DNA of 64,000 bases from Paenacidovorax caeni (GCF_001298675.1 NZ_CYIG01000001.1:62001-126000); one strand, 5' to 3'. Counted from the stretch's first letter, positions 49,484 through 58,401 are shown. Translations and numbers: made by a program. The notes: generated by a model not told the origin, from the letters alone.

Positions 49484-52400
49484 TGCAATACCTCTTGCGC
49501 GGTGATTTTCAAAGCCCGACCGTCCTTGCACATAGCATTGAGTTCCTCAATTGTTTTTTTGAAAGGCCCGTAATCGGGATCGATGTAGTTCCCGTCAGCA
49601 TCCGTGGCAGACGAAACATCGGCCACACAGGCTGAGAGAAAATCCCAGCAGCCAACGATGATCAGCAGGCGTTTGGGCCTGGACAGCATCACATTCAGGC
49701 GATCAGGTTGGGCAATAAACTCGATGTCGCTCGCTGACAGCGTTTCTTGTGCTCGCGTCGGTTTATTACGCACAAGGCTCACAATGATGACGTCCGCCTC
49801 GTCACCTTGGAAGGAATCCACCGAATACGCTTTGGCTTTGCTCTCACCGATCTCGCGGTTCTGTGCGCTGCCGAATTGGCAACCAGAAGGGGGGGTGATG
49901 ACTGCATCTCGATTGATGGCAATCTTCTGCATGTTGTAGGGAGTAAGGATGGCCACAGTGTTTGGCCGCCCAGTTGTCTGAGTATCCGAAATCGCCATCT
50001 GCTGCAAAAGATGCTGGATGACCTGCTGCTCACTACGGTTGGCATAGCCGGTTTTCTTGAACTCCTTGTGTTCCTGAGTCCAAGGAATGTCCACCCAGAC
50101 CAAGGATTTGCCAGCAAGCCAGACTGGCGCAACAAAGGGATTGCGATGGCCCTCGTCTGGACCACCTTCCGCATCAGCGGTTGCATTGCTCACCTCACCC
50201 TTGTAAAAAACTGTAGAGTTGAGGTCGCCAACCACAGGTGGCATCCGATACTGTTTTGTCAGCAAGCCTGCGGAAGCGCCAATGGACTGATTTTGAGTAA
50301 TGCCCCTGAGCTTCCTGCGCCCTTCAAAGATACTTTCAAAGCTGGCGAGCCAGCGTTGTGCGTAATTCGGAAAGGACTTGGCCCAGTTCGCATCGGCATC
50401 AAGTTTTTCCTTGAGCCACTCGATGTCAATGAGCCGAGCATTGCCCGGCTTTTGACCGAGTTCATCAAGGATGCCGATCACGCCTCCCGTTCCGCCCTCT
50501 CCTCTGAGTTGATTGAAACAAGCCGCGAACTCGTCATAGAGAAAGGGGCGCAACTGTTTGTGGTCACCAAGCAGCAGCCAGCGGTGACCGGCCTGAAGCG
50601 GCAGCGCCAGGTCAAATCCATGGGTTTTGCCGGCCTCTTCGACGATAGACCAGTCGAACGAGTGTGCCCCTTTAGCCAATTCTTCAAGGTCGCCGGAACT
50701 GGTGGTGCAGTAGGTAATGCTTGCGCCGCGCCGCACCAAATCAACGAGCGCATTTGACAGCACTTGAGCAGATTCACTCTGGCCATCACTATTCCATGTC
50801 TGGAGAAGGGCGCGCCAATCACGCTGTACGTCCGCATAAGCAGTCGTGCTTTGCAAGGTGTTCTTGCTGATTGCATCAAGTGCAGTCTTCATCAATTCCT
50901 GAGCTTGCTCCTTGGCATGGTCATTCCCGTCGCGGCGATTCAGCCGAATGGCCAGAGGGAGTTGCTCCTTTGAGGAACCTTCGTATGCTTGCCGCATGAC
51001 TTTGTCGAGCAGCACATCCACAGCGGCATGATCCTTGGCTGTGACCAGGATTTGCGCCATTGGATCGTCTTCGAGTATTTGCCGCAAAAGATGGGCGACC
51101 AGCGTACTCTTGCCAGTGCCGGGCGGGCCTTGCAGCGCATATTTCGGGCGCATCCTGAGGATGTCCTTGATGGACGCAAGCTTGTTTTCATCAACCGCTC
51201 CACCCTCCTCGATCTGAGGCCAAGGAAATTCACTTTCACTGGCATCAATGCTGGTAAAACCCGGCGTTGCAAGTGTTCGCAACAAAAAGGCGTGCGAAGA
51301 CAAGCGGTCAATGGATTGTTTGCGCCGTTCGATCAGTCGAATCTGACCGTAATGGCCGAGTGTGCGCAAATGCCCCTCCTGTGGCGGCAGAGCAATACCC
51401 TGCGCGTTTTGCCGAAACAGCGTGAGGGTTTCGTTCTCTTGGTCAATGTCTTTGACCGCCCACTGCTCCCTGTCCACATCAAATGGCGCACTGGTTACGC
51501 TCACACCGGCACGTTTGAGAAACAAGGAATCCGAATCGGTCAGCAAGACTTTGTCGCAGTCCCGCTGTCCAGATTCCATTACCTGCTGGATGAAATCAAC
51601 CATCCTCTTGTTGGCCTTGAAAAATTGCCGCGAAGGGCGGTTTTCATCAACGGGGGCAATGGTGATTTCCGTGTTGCCCTGCTTCTCTGCCGAATGGACA
51701 ATCTTGTATTTGAACAACTCGGCATCGCGGAGCAAAACCTCAAACTGGTTGGATACATGGAGAAACTGCTGCAGGTTCTCAGAATCCGGCCCCAATCCTT
51801 GGGTATTTTCTTGTTTGGGGGCGAAGCTATCCCACGGAATGAATCCTGAGCCTGGGCCAATTTTCTTGTTGACTTCATGAAGCATGAACTCAACCTCGAT
51901 GCGAACATCGTCAAATCCACTGGCTGGCACTGGCTCCGGCAAGCGCGATGTGTTGCTGAGGTTGGCCTTCGCAGCTTTCCAAGATTGTTCCCTGCTGCTC
52001 CGGTCCATCCACTTATTGCCTCGAATGAAAAGACTTCCACCCTTCAGTTCAAACCAGGCACCACCACGACTCCAACTCAATTTTGAGTTACGCAGTTGTC
52101 TGACGATGAACTCCTTCAGACGGACAATATGCTCGGACTCAGTAGGCTTAAACTCGTCGAAAGGGGCATCCGGATTGGCCACAAAGCCCGCCCTTCTTGC
52201 CGAATCAGTGGTTTCCGGATTCTTGGGATCGAGATGCAGCAAAACTCGGCGGCCACCCCCTTTGCCTAAATGGCCAAAATCGAGAGATTCGATGATCTTC
52301 TCGATGCACCCCAGAATTTCCGTGGCGCGTTGCAGGCGATCCAGACGATTGGGAGCGGCGATGGCTTTGATGAAATCTTTCTCTAGCAGCTCAAGGCTAC

Positions 52401-53154
52401 AGGGATTTTCTCTAGAAATGGCCGAGATTAAGCCTTCTGCAAATGCAGGATTTTTATTACTGAGATGCTCAACTTTATGGAAACACCTGGCGACTGTAGT
52501 GCCAAAGCCATACCAGTCGGAAGCAAATGAATAGCCCACTTGCTGAAGTTCTGGGGGCGTGGCCCACGAGCTACGATCATGGATATTGGCTACATGCCCG
52601 ATGCGAGCACTCCAGTCAAAACCGCTCAAGCGCAGTGATTCTGATCCTCCACCTTGGTGGCCCCAGATTGCCTCTGGGGTGACATTGCGATGTATCAAAT
52701 TCTGGTCGTGGAGCGATTTCAGCCCCTTGGCCAGTTGCAGCAGGGCGCGCCACAGCTCCCTTCGGGAGTGACGTTCTTTCAGGCTCTTGAAGGAAAGCCA
52801 ATCGGTCGCCTCACGGTTCTTCAGTATTTGGGCAAAGGTGATGTGTTGCCATCCTTCATAGACTAGGATCATCACGCGCGTGTCGGCATCAATGCCAGCG
52901 TCTTTCATGACCACGAGTTGCCTGTCGGCCCCTGCGCTGCTGCTGAGGCGATACATCACCCGCAGGTCGTTGTCCCACAAGCGGCGAATTTCGGGCGGCG
53001 GCTTTGTGCCAGTGTAGGGTGTGATTTTCAGCGTGTAGGTGTTGCCATCGCTGTCCGTTGCCTCCCAAAGCTCGGACGACTGAATGCTGGGCATGGCGAC
53101 GACACGCTCTGTCAGCGTGTATCGGCCATTGAGTACGGTATCGTTTTCGTTCAT
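49480..53154 (-). CDS. mkoA: kinase-like/superfamily 1 helicase fusion, Mokosh MkoA-like
   Basis: A 1,224-residue protein. Residues 1-260 are a protein-kinase fold (LNGRYTLTERVVAM) whose catalytic loop reads HRNVTPEAIW near residue 153 and whose metal loop reads LSGFDWS, so catalytic Asp and Lys are absent. The C-terminal half is a COG1112-type superfamily 1 helicase: Walker A GPPGTGKSTLVAHLL near 678, WSIVEEAGKTHGF then LLLGDHKQLRPF near 850, KQYRMPPVVGDL, and DSFQGDEADVIIVSLVRN with DRLNVMLSRPKRLLIIVG near the end. Kinase plus helicase with a PLD partner is the Mokosh type I layout, an anti-phage system. Confidence 0.8.
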   Translation of the reverse strand: MNENDTVLNGRYTLTERVVAMPSIQSSELWEATDSDGNTYTLKITPYTGTKPPPEIRRLWDNDLRVMYRLSSSAGADRQLVVMKDAGIDADTRVMILVYEGWQHITFAQILKNREATDWLSFKSLKERHSRRELWRALLQLAKGLKSLHDQNLIHRNVTPEAIWGHQGGGSESLRLSGFDWSARIGHVANIHDRSSWATPPELQQVGYSFASDWYGFGTTVARCFHKVEHLSNKNPAFAEGLISAISRENPCSLELLEKDFIKAIAAPNRLDRLQRATEILGCIEKIIESLDFGHLGKGGGRRVLLHLDPKNPETTDSARRAGFVANPDAPFDEFKPTESEHIVRLKEFIVRQLRNSKLSWSRGGAWFELKGGSLFIRGNKWMDRSSREQSWKAAKANLSNTSRLPEPVPASGFDDVRIEVEFMLHEVNKKIGPGSGFIPWDSFAPKQENTQGLGPDSENLQQFLHVSNQFEVLLRDAELFKYKIVHSAEKQGNTEITIAPVDENRPSRQFFKANKRMVDFIQQVMESGQRDCDKVLLTDSDSLFLKRAGVSVTSAPFDVDREQWAVKDIDQENETLTLFRQNAQGIALPPQEGHLRTLGHYGQIRLIERRKQSIDRLSSHAFLLRTLATPGFTSIDASESEFPWPQIEEGGAVDENKLASIKDILRMRPKYALQGPPGTGKSTLVAHLLRQILEDDPMAQILVTAKDHAAVDVLLDKVMRQAYEGSSKEQLPLAIRLNRRDGNDHAKEQAQELMKTALDAISKNTLQSTTAYADVQRDWRALLQTWNSDGQSESAQVLSNALVDLVRRGASITYCTTSSGDLEELAKGAHSFDWSIVEEAGKTHGFDLALPLQAGHRWLLLGDHKQLRPFLYDEFAACFNQLRGEGGTGGVIGILDELGQKPGNARLIDIEWLKEKLDADANWAKSFPNYAQRWLASFESIFEGRRKLRGITQNQSIGASAGLLTKQYRMPPVVGDLNSTVFYKGEVSNATADAEGGPDEGHRNPFVAPVWLAGKSLVWVDIPWTQEHKEFKKTGYANRSEQQVIQHLLQQMAISDTQTTGRPNTVAILTPYNMQKIAINRDAVITPPSGCQFGSAQNREIGESKAKAYSVDSFQGDEADVIIVSLVRNKPTRAQETLSASDIEFIAQPDRLNVMLSRPKRLLIIVGCWDFLSACVADVSSATDADGNYIDPDYGPFKKTIEELNAMCKDGRALKITAQEVLQ

Positions 53155-53293
53155 CTACAATCCCCTCCTTAAGGCATCACTCCGGCAAGAACTGTGCTTG
53201 CCGGAGTGACCCCATTCCTCAGTTCCTGTTCTCAGAAATCACGATGTTCAGCATAGCAGCGGTGAACATCAGCCACGACATGGGCGCGCCCTC

Positions 53294-53554
53294 TCAGTCG
53301 AACAGACTGCGCACAAGCGCGATGCCGCCAGCCAGCAATGCCACTGGTGCAATCACAGGAGCTGCCACCGTTGCCGCCGCCGTGAGGCCAACGGCCTCCA
53401 AACCGATGGCAGCGCCAGATGCCACAAGATAACCGAGGCCAGCACCAGAGCCAGTAGCGATGGCCGAGCGCCCGACAGAGACCTCACTGGTGCCGGTGAT
53501 GGTGCGGGAGAGTTTTTCGCCGGCCAGTCCGGCGGGAAGTGCTTTGTCGATCAT
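53294..53554 (-). CDS. small hydrophobic glycine/alanine-rich protein
   Basis: An 86-residue protein with a good ribosome site (AAAGGA, 6 bp before the ATG). Residues 30-80 form two hydrophobic segments rich in Gly and Ala (GSGAGLGYLVASGAAIGL, TVAAPVIAPVALLAGGIALV). It lies between the Nudix gene and mkoA on the same strand, 139 bp before mkoA. It could be a membrane-inserting effector or an accessory part of the locus. I do not recognise a family. Confidence 0.65.
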   Translation of the reverse strand: MIDKALPAGLAGEKLSRTITGTSEVSVGRSAIATGSGAGLGYLVASGAAIGLEAVGLTAAATVAAPVIAPVALLAGGIALVRSLFD

Positions 53555-53655
53555 GGTCGATCCTTTCGTCTTGGTTGCCGACGCGGGAGTGCGTTTGGTG
53601 AATCGAACTTTAGGTGTCCGTGCATCATTGTTAGCGGAGAACTACCGGAGCACCG

Positions 53656-55440
53656 TCACGGCAGCGAGGTACCGGAGAGTCTTTTCAGCCCTTCGACCAA
53701 GCTTGTGACGTTACCTTTGGTACTCCACAGCCGACGCAGTCCAACGCTCCTTACCCCACCACCGAACTGTTCACGCAGCGATCTTTCCCAGTCCCCAGCA
53801 GGTTCGTCACCTTTTTCGAGTTCCCGCAGCACGGCCACGGTGTTCCCATTGATGTTTCGCTCGTAGGCATTTCCCTCCAGTCTTCCCCAAGGCGTTCCAA
53901 GTTCAAGGCGCGCAAGCCCGAACACTCCCCCCGTGGTGTTGCTGCCCTGGATCTGGTAACGGAAAAGATCTGCAGGGAAAAGCAGAGCGTCAGGCGCAAC
54001 GCTTATCGACACATAGCGATCCTCCCGAATTTCCACTAGGCCGGGCAAGATTGGCTGGATTCTTTCGTGCAGGCTGCGAGCGAGGGACACAACGCCTGGC
54101 GCATCAATCCAGCCATTGCCTAGCAAGCGAACTCCGGCGTCGGCGTTTAGCCGCATCTGGAAGTCCCGCATGTGCCATCCCAACAGCATTAGAAGTTGCC
54201 ATTCGGCTTCTCCCAGCCGGTTGATCGGGCGCACAGATTTTTCCTTGCCCGGCTTGCCAAGTTGAAACGCCGCGTCGGGCGTTCCAGGCAAGTCCAGCAT
54301 CATGGACTCACCCGTGAAAGTCGGCTTGCTAGCCTTTGAATCGGAAGCAGTGGATAGGTTTTTTTCCAGGTCTTTGCCCCACGCTTGATGCAATGCATCC
54401 ACGTATGCGGCAGCGCCGTCCGCGCGCTGCGGGGCCGCGATTTCGGCTGCGATAAACCATGTCAGCCGTTCGTCCTCAGCTATCCTGGAAAGCAAATGTG
54501 TTTCGCCCGCTGAAGTGAGTTTGACTTGAAAGAGATGAAATTTGTAGGCGCTGTAAGCGTGCCGGTTGCCCGCGCCGTTGACTGCCTTGTAGGCCGGTAG
54601 TGGTCGCCCGAAGGGCTCGTAGGAGTAGTGTTTGTCCTTGAACATTCCCGTTTCTTCTTCCAGCTCCCGCTCCAAGGTGGCGGTGATGTGCTGAGCGACG
54701 ACTGTGGAGTCCAGTTTGAAAGTCTCTTGAAGAATGTCCGTCTGTGACTGGATGGCGGGCGGCAGATCGCTCAGATTGAAGCGGCCGCCCACCATGCCGT
54801 AGCCCTTTTCACCCTGTCTGCTTTTATCTTCCCGGCGATGCAGCAGGAACTTGTTACCCCAGCGAATGAGCGCCCACGCGACATAGACGACGCGGATAGG
54901 CTGCGCTTCAGGGTTACGCCGGGCACGTTCGGTTTCGATTCTGTGCAGAAGCACCCGCTGCTCTTCCTTGACGTCATCGGGGCGATGATCACCTTGCTCC
55001 CAATAGTCGGACGGCAGCAAAGTTTGGTCTGGCGTTGCTAGGGTGGTAAGCCATGAACGGCCAAGCAAAGAAGCGGGGAAGGACACAAAAGTCCAACGCC
55101 CCTTTTGCAACTCCACTGGGTCAAGCAGGGCCAGCGCCGCGAATTGTCGGCGCAAGGCATAAATCAATGCGGATGCAGTGTCTTTCGGAATGCCTTGCGC
55201 GGCGACTACGCTCACCAATTCGCACTCGGCAACAATTTCTCGTCGCCTATCTTCTTCCGCATGCAGAGGCAGTTTCGAAAGAACCGCTTTCATTGCCGTA
55301 TCAGCAACATTTGGGTTGTGGTAGCTAGGCTGCGGGAGGCGGTTTTCTTGCTGGCGCGGCATCGGTTTCAAGATCGGACTGGAGGGCTTCAGTCTATCGG
55401 TCAATTTTTGACTTGAACACGAAACATTTGGTTTTCCCAT
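53656..55440 (-). CDS. large Nudix-domain protein of the Mokosh-like locus
   Basis: A 594-residue protein. A Nudix fold lies near residues 180-330: VYVAWALIRWGNKFLLHRRE, then GMVGGRFNLSD and, after an insertion of about 35 residues, TLERELEEETGM, which completes the Nudix box. The N-terminal 170 and C-terminal 250 residues (FTGESMMLDLPGTPDAAF, NADAGVRLLGNGWIDAPG) are not assignable. I chose ATG 55440 (MGKPNVSCSS), preceded by AAAGG. The open frame continues to 55521, but that part is a relic of a nucleotidyltransferase gene. The substrate is unknown. Confidence 0.7.
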   Translation of the reverse strand: MGKPNVSCSSQKLTDRLKPSSPILKPMPRQQENRLPQPSYHNPNVADTAMKAVLSKLPLHAEEDRRREIVAECELVSVVAAQGIPKDTASALIYALRRQFAALALLDPVELQKGRWTFVSFPASLLGRSWLTTLATPDQTLLPSDYWEQGDHRPDDVKEEQRVLLHRIETERARRNPEAQPIRVVYVAWALIRWGNKFLLHRREDKSRQGEKGYGMVGGRFNLSDLPPAIQSQTDILQETFKLDSTVVAQHITATLERELEEETGMFKDKHYSYEPFGRPLPAYKAVNGAGNRHAYSAYKFHLFQVKLTSAGETHLLSRIAEDERLTWFIAAEIAAPQRADGAAAYVDALHQAWGKDLEKNLSTASDSKASKPTFTGESMMLDLPGTPDAAFQLGKPGKEKSVRPINRLGEAEWQLLMLLGWHMRDFQMRLNADAGVRLLGNGWIDAPGVVSLARSLHERIQPILPGLVEIREDRYVSISVAPDALLFPADLFRYQIQGSNTTGGVFGLARLELGTPWGRLEGNAYERNINGNTVAVLRELEKGDEPAGDWERSLREQFGGGVRSVGLRRLWSTKGNVTSLVEGLKRLSGTSLP

Positions 55441-55454
55441 CGAACCTTTACCGA

Positions 55455-55735
55455 TGGCATCCTCGGGCCGGGGTACTGAGCCTAGGATGGATCGGCTGTC
55501 GGACTGCGCAAGGCCGCGCAAGACCTGCAGATGTGTGTCAACGCCATCACTGGACAGGAGCGTTCAAAACCGATGAAGTGAAATCTAGGCACTAGGGGGT
55601 CAGCCTGTGCAAAGAGCGACGGATTCTTCCGGCCCCTCCAGAAAGGGTAACGACCATCGCTATTCGGGGACGAAGTGGTTGCAGCGCTGGTCACTGCCGC
55701 GTATGGCCAGAAAAAGGCGACCGTCTGGCTCGGCT
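55455..55735 (+). pseudogene. mosaic relic of two other island loci
   Basis: 55455-55493 resembles 56207-56245, an internal part of the nucleotidyltransferase-like gene. 55491-55562 resembles 46330-46400, the start of the 96-residue gene. 55563-55590 and about 55598-55730 resemble 46772-46799 and 46808-46938, parts of the exported-protein gene. The stretch 46401-46771 is missing, and the copy has frameshifts and stops. Nothing else is seen in the 348 bp between the Nudix start and the next gene (55441-55788). Confidence 0.75.
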
Positions 55736-55788
55736 CATGGGTGCTGATCCGGCCAGCAGGCGGGAGTGACCTGCCCCATTCAGTCGAT

Positions 55789-56322
55789 TCAGACCGCATT
55801 TTTTGCCCACCGACGCATCGTCGCCCGCAACGTCTGCTGCGCCTTGACATCCAGGGGCATGTCGCCCACGAGCGCCAGGGCGACTTCCAGGCTCACGTAG
55901 CCGTACTGCAGCAGCGCGATGCAGAACTCCCGATCCTTCTCCCGCGCAGCCACAGCCTTGGCGAGGAACAGGTCGAGAACGTCCAGACAGTACCCGATGC
56001 GATCCTGGGTATTGCGGTTCTGGATGCGATGCACCCGCTGCATCCAGTCTGCTGGCAGGCAAGCCGTTTCCGGGCCGACGCCCTGCGCGTAGTAGCCGTA
56101 GGTTTCGTGGAACTGCGAGCCTTCGCCGATGGCGCCATCGATCTTGTCGGCCTGCTCCGGTGCCTGCAGGGGATAGATGTCCGCCTCCATGGACACCGTG
56201 AACACATCCTCGGGCCGGGGCACCGCGCCCAGGATGGACTGGCTGCCAACGATGACAAACTCGTACTGGTCGGTGATGTCACCGCTGGCACGGATGATGT
56301 GTTCCAGCTCCTCTCGGGTCAT
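55789..56322 (-). CDS. nucleotidyltransferase-like protein of a toxin-antitoxin-type pair
   Basis: A 177-residue protein. YEFVIVGSQSILGAVPRP followed by MEADIYPLQ has the GS..(S/D)xD layout of minimal nucleotidyltransferases (DUF6036-like). The remainder is helical (DVLDLFLAKAVAAREKDREF), as in AbiEii-related proteins. Its ATG overlaps the stop of the upstream helix-turn-helix gene (ATGA 56319-56322). It is probably the toxin or effector of a pair resembling AbiE systems; the acceptor substrate is unknown. Confidence 0.7.
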   Translation of the reverse strand: MTREELEHIIRASGDITDQYEFVIVGSQSILGAVPRPEDVFTVSMEADIYPLQAPEQADKIDGAIGEGSQFHETYGYYAQGVGPETACLPADWMQRVHRIQNRNTQDRIGYCLDVLDLFLAKAVAAREKDREFCIALLQYGYVSLEVALALVGDMPLDVKAQQTLRATMRRWAKNAV

Positions 56323-57005
56323 GGCTGATCCTCGGGTGCATCTCCCATCTCGTCGCCCATCGTCACACCCCTCTTGAGTTCACCCACCTGTTGCAGGATG
56401 GACTGGCGGGTCTCGGGCGGCAGGATCGTGACCAGTGGCGATGCCTGGCGCAGCTGCTGCGCACGGCGAGTACGGGCCAATACCTTGCGCCAGGCGCCCG
56501 CCTTCAGGATGTCCTCCCACTCACGCCACAAGGCTGCAGAGCGAACATCTCCAGTAGCCAGCCAGCGCTGGAGCGTGTCCTTTGCCTGCTGAACCTGAGC
56601 AGGGTCGGCCTTGGCCAGCCGCACGGCTTCTTCATGCAGGGCCAGGCTTTGCAAGTCCTGCAGCTGATGCCTGGTTGGGTCGGCGCGCACGCGCACATGC
56701 ACCACGGGCGCGGGATGCCGCGAACGCGCTGCGGCGGAACCCGCAGGCGCCGGTTGCAAGACATCGCCCGCCAGCAACGCCAAATCACCACCAACGCCCA
56801 GGATGGACATGACGCGCAGGTAGGTGCCGATGGATGGCGCAGGATCGCCCGACTCGATCGCGCGCAGGGTGTTGCGCGTCATGCCCGCACGCGCAGCAAG
56901 CTCTACCGTGCCCAGGCGCTGGGCCTTGCGCAGGCGCTTGAGGCGGTCGCCCAGCTGCAAGAGCAGTTGGCGTTCAAGGAGGGCGTGTGATTGGACACCA
57001 ATCAT
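56319..57005 (-). CDS. XRE-family helix-turn-helix regulator/antitoxin
   Basis: A 228-residue protein. Residues 15-75 form a Cro/CI-type helix-turn-helix (LGDRLKRLRKAQRLGTVELA, then TRNTLRAIESGDPAPSIGTY). The C-terminal part is helical and charged. It precedes and overlaps the nucleotidyltransferase-like gene, the normal order for antitoxin-toxin pairs. Palindromes at 56988-57004 and further TTGGTCA words to 57055 suggest that it represses its own promoter. Confidence 0.75.
   Translation of the reverse strand: MIGVQSHALLERQLLLQLGDRLKRLRKAQRLGTVELAARAGMTRNTLRAIESGDPAPSIGTYLRVMSILGVGGDLALLAGDVLQPAPAGSAAARSRHPAPVVHVRVRADPTRHQLQDLQSLALHEEAVRLAKADPAQVQQAKDTLQRWLATGDVRSAALWREWEDILKAGAWRKVLARTRRAQQLRQASPLVTILPPETRQSILQQVGELKRGVTMGDEMGDAPEDQP
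56988..57004. promoter_or_regulatory. candidate operator of the XRE regulator
   Basis: TGATTGG-ACA-CCAATCA is a perfect 7-bp inverted repeat over the start codon. TTGGTCATTATT and TTGGTCAAATTATTGATCA follow within 50 bp upstream of the gene. Confidence 0.5.
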
Positions 57006-57156
57006 TTGGTCATTATTTTAATCAATTTAGCCATATTGGTCAAATTATTGATCATTTTTCCAGTCGAACTTACTCGACGAACCTCTCCTGCCACCCTACA
57101 AACGTTTTCCACTGCCACGGCAAGATCAGTTTGGTTGGGTTGCACCGCCTCAACCG

Positions 57157-57819
57157 CTACAAGCCGTCCAAGAATCCGCAAGCCACGGCCACGCAGTGGT
57201 CGAAGTTCGGCGTGTATTCCAGCGTGGCGATCGCGTCGAACGCTGCCTGCAGGCTGGGATGCGGCTGCCGAATCTGAGCCAGAAAAGCACTACGGTGGCG
57301 CAGCAAAAATGGCTTCGCAGCCAGAAGCTGCAGAGGTTCGCGCTCGATCACCAGCGCCAAATCAAACAGGTCGCGCGCCGTGACGCGGTCGCCACGGTGA
57401 TACATCTTCTTGGCGATGATCTCGGCAGCCGTTTCCACTTTGACGGCGCGGCCTTGGATATCCCAGATTTCCCAGGCGTCATCCAGCAGATTGGGGGCGG
57501 ATACGAAGTCCACCTCACCCTCTTCGAACTGGAGCTTGACGAACATGCCTGACTGCTCTGTGTAGTCCTCGGTCAAATCCGCCGCCGTGTCGCTCAGCCG
57601 TGGAGTGACAAAGCCCAGGTACTGCGGATCAGGCACAAAAATGTCGATGTCCTTGCTGAGCCGGTGGCGGTAGCGGAACATCAACACGGTTCCACCGCCC
57701 AAGGTCCAGAACGGGTTTGCTATGCCGCCGTACTTGCTGATCTCGTCGATCAACGCCAACGCACGCGGAAACAGGCTCTCCCAAGCCCCGCCGGGCAATG
57801 AATCGGCTTTCATGCCCAC
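57157..57819 (-). CDS. AbiEii/AbiGii-type nucleotidyltransferase toxin
   Basis: A 220-residue protein with the AbiEii signature: FWTLGGGTVLMFRYRHRLSK followed by DIDIFVPD near residue 55, then KLQFEEGEVDFVSAP, VETAAEIIAKKMYHRGDRVT and ARDLFDLALV. Proteins of this family transfer nucleotides to tRNA or other acceptors and stop growth when not neutralised. Its start overlaps the end of the antitoxin-like gene by 10 bp. Confidence 0.82.
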   Translation of the reverse strand: MGMKADSLPGGAWESLFPRALALIDEISKYGGIANPFWTLGGGTVLMFRYRHRLSKDIDIFVPDPQYLGFVTPRLSDTAADLTEDYTEQSGMFVKLQFEEGEVDFVSAPNLLDDAWEIWDIQGRAVKVETAAEIIAKKMYHRGDRVTARDLFDLALVIEREPLQLLAAKPFLLRHRSAFLAQIRQPHPSLQAAFDAIATLEYTPNFDHCVAVACGFLDGL

Positions 57820-58301
57820 AGTGCCCGGCGGTGGACGGATAGCGACTGCGCGAGCTTTGCCACGTTGCGCCAGACCTGCCGAGGCGGCAGGTGCGCATGC
57901 GCAGCTGCCTCCTCCACCGCCATCACGACGGTGGGCACGGGAGCCTCATCCAGCAGATGGGTCAGGTGTGGGGCGAATGAAGGCGGCACATCGCCACTGG
58001 CCAGGGCCTGCTCCAATACCTCGGGGGCCAGTTCATGCGCATAGCTGACACTGGCCGTCTTGGCCGCCATCCACAAGCCGCGCTTTTTGCGCCGCGCCTG
58101 GATGTCCGGCTTGGCGCTATCCAGTCCCAGCACTGCCATGACCTGTCCAACACGGTTGACACCCAGATCACTCAAGTTGCCGTTTTCCAGGCCCACCAGA
58201 GTCTGACGCGACAGACCACTCAGGTGCGCCAGTTGCACCTGGGTCAGGCCCAGCTCGGCGCGCCGGGCGCCCACGACATGGCCGATTTCGATCAGGTTCA
58301 T
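57810..58301 (-). CDS. XRE-family helix-turn-helix antitoxin
   Basis: A 163-residue protein with an N-terminal Cro/CI helix-turn-helix (VGARRAELGLTQVQLAHLSG, then LSRQTLVGLENGNLSDLGVN). The C-terminal half is helical. It overlaps and precedes the AbiEii-type toxin gene. An inverted repeat at 58326-58346 upstream is a likely autoregulatory site. Confidence 0.8.
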   Translation of the reverse strand: MNLIEIGHVVGARRAELGLTQVQLAHLSGLSRQTLVGLENGNLSDLGVNRVGQVMAVLGLDSAKPDIQARRKKRGLWMAAKTASVSYAHELAPEVLEQALASGDVPPSFAPHLTHLLDEAPVPTVVMAVEEAAAHAHLPPRQVWRNVAKLAQSLSVHRRALWA

Positions 58302-58325
58302 GGTTGGTGGCGCATTTGATAATGT

Positions 58326-58346
58326 CTAAAATATTTTACATTTTAG
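58326..58346. promoter_or_regulatory. AT-rich inverted repeat upstream of the antitoxin gene
   Basis: Arms CTAAAAT and ATTTTAG with a 7-base AT-rich loop lie 25 bp before the ATG at 58301. They are a probable operator. The stretch could also serve as the AT-rich part of the putative origin next to it. Confidence 0.5.
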
Positions 58347-58401
58347 TTCGTCGCACGCTTTCAGGCAATGGAGCCTGACCTGCCCCAGCCAAGCGGCAGA
58401 C

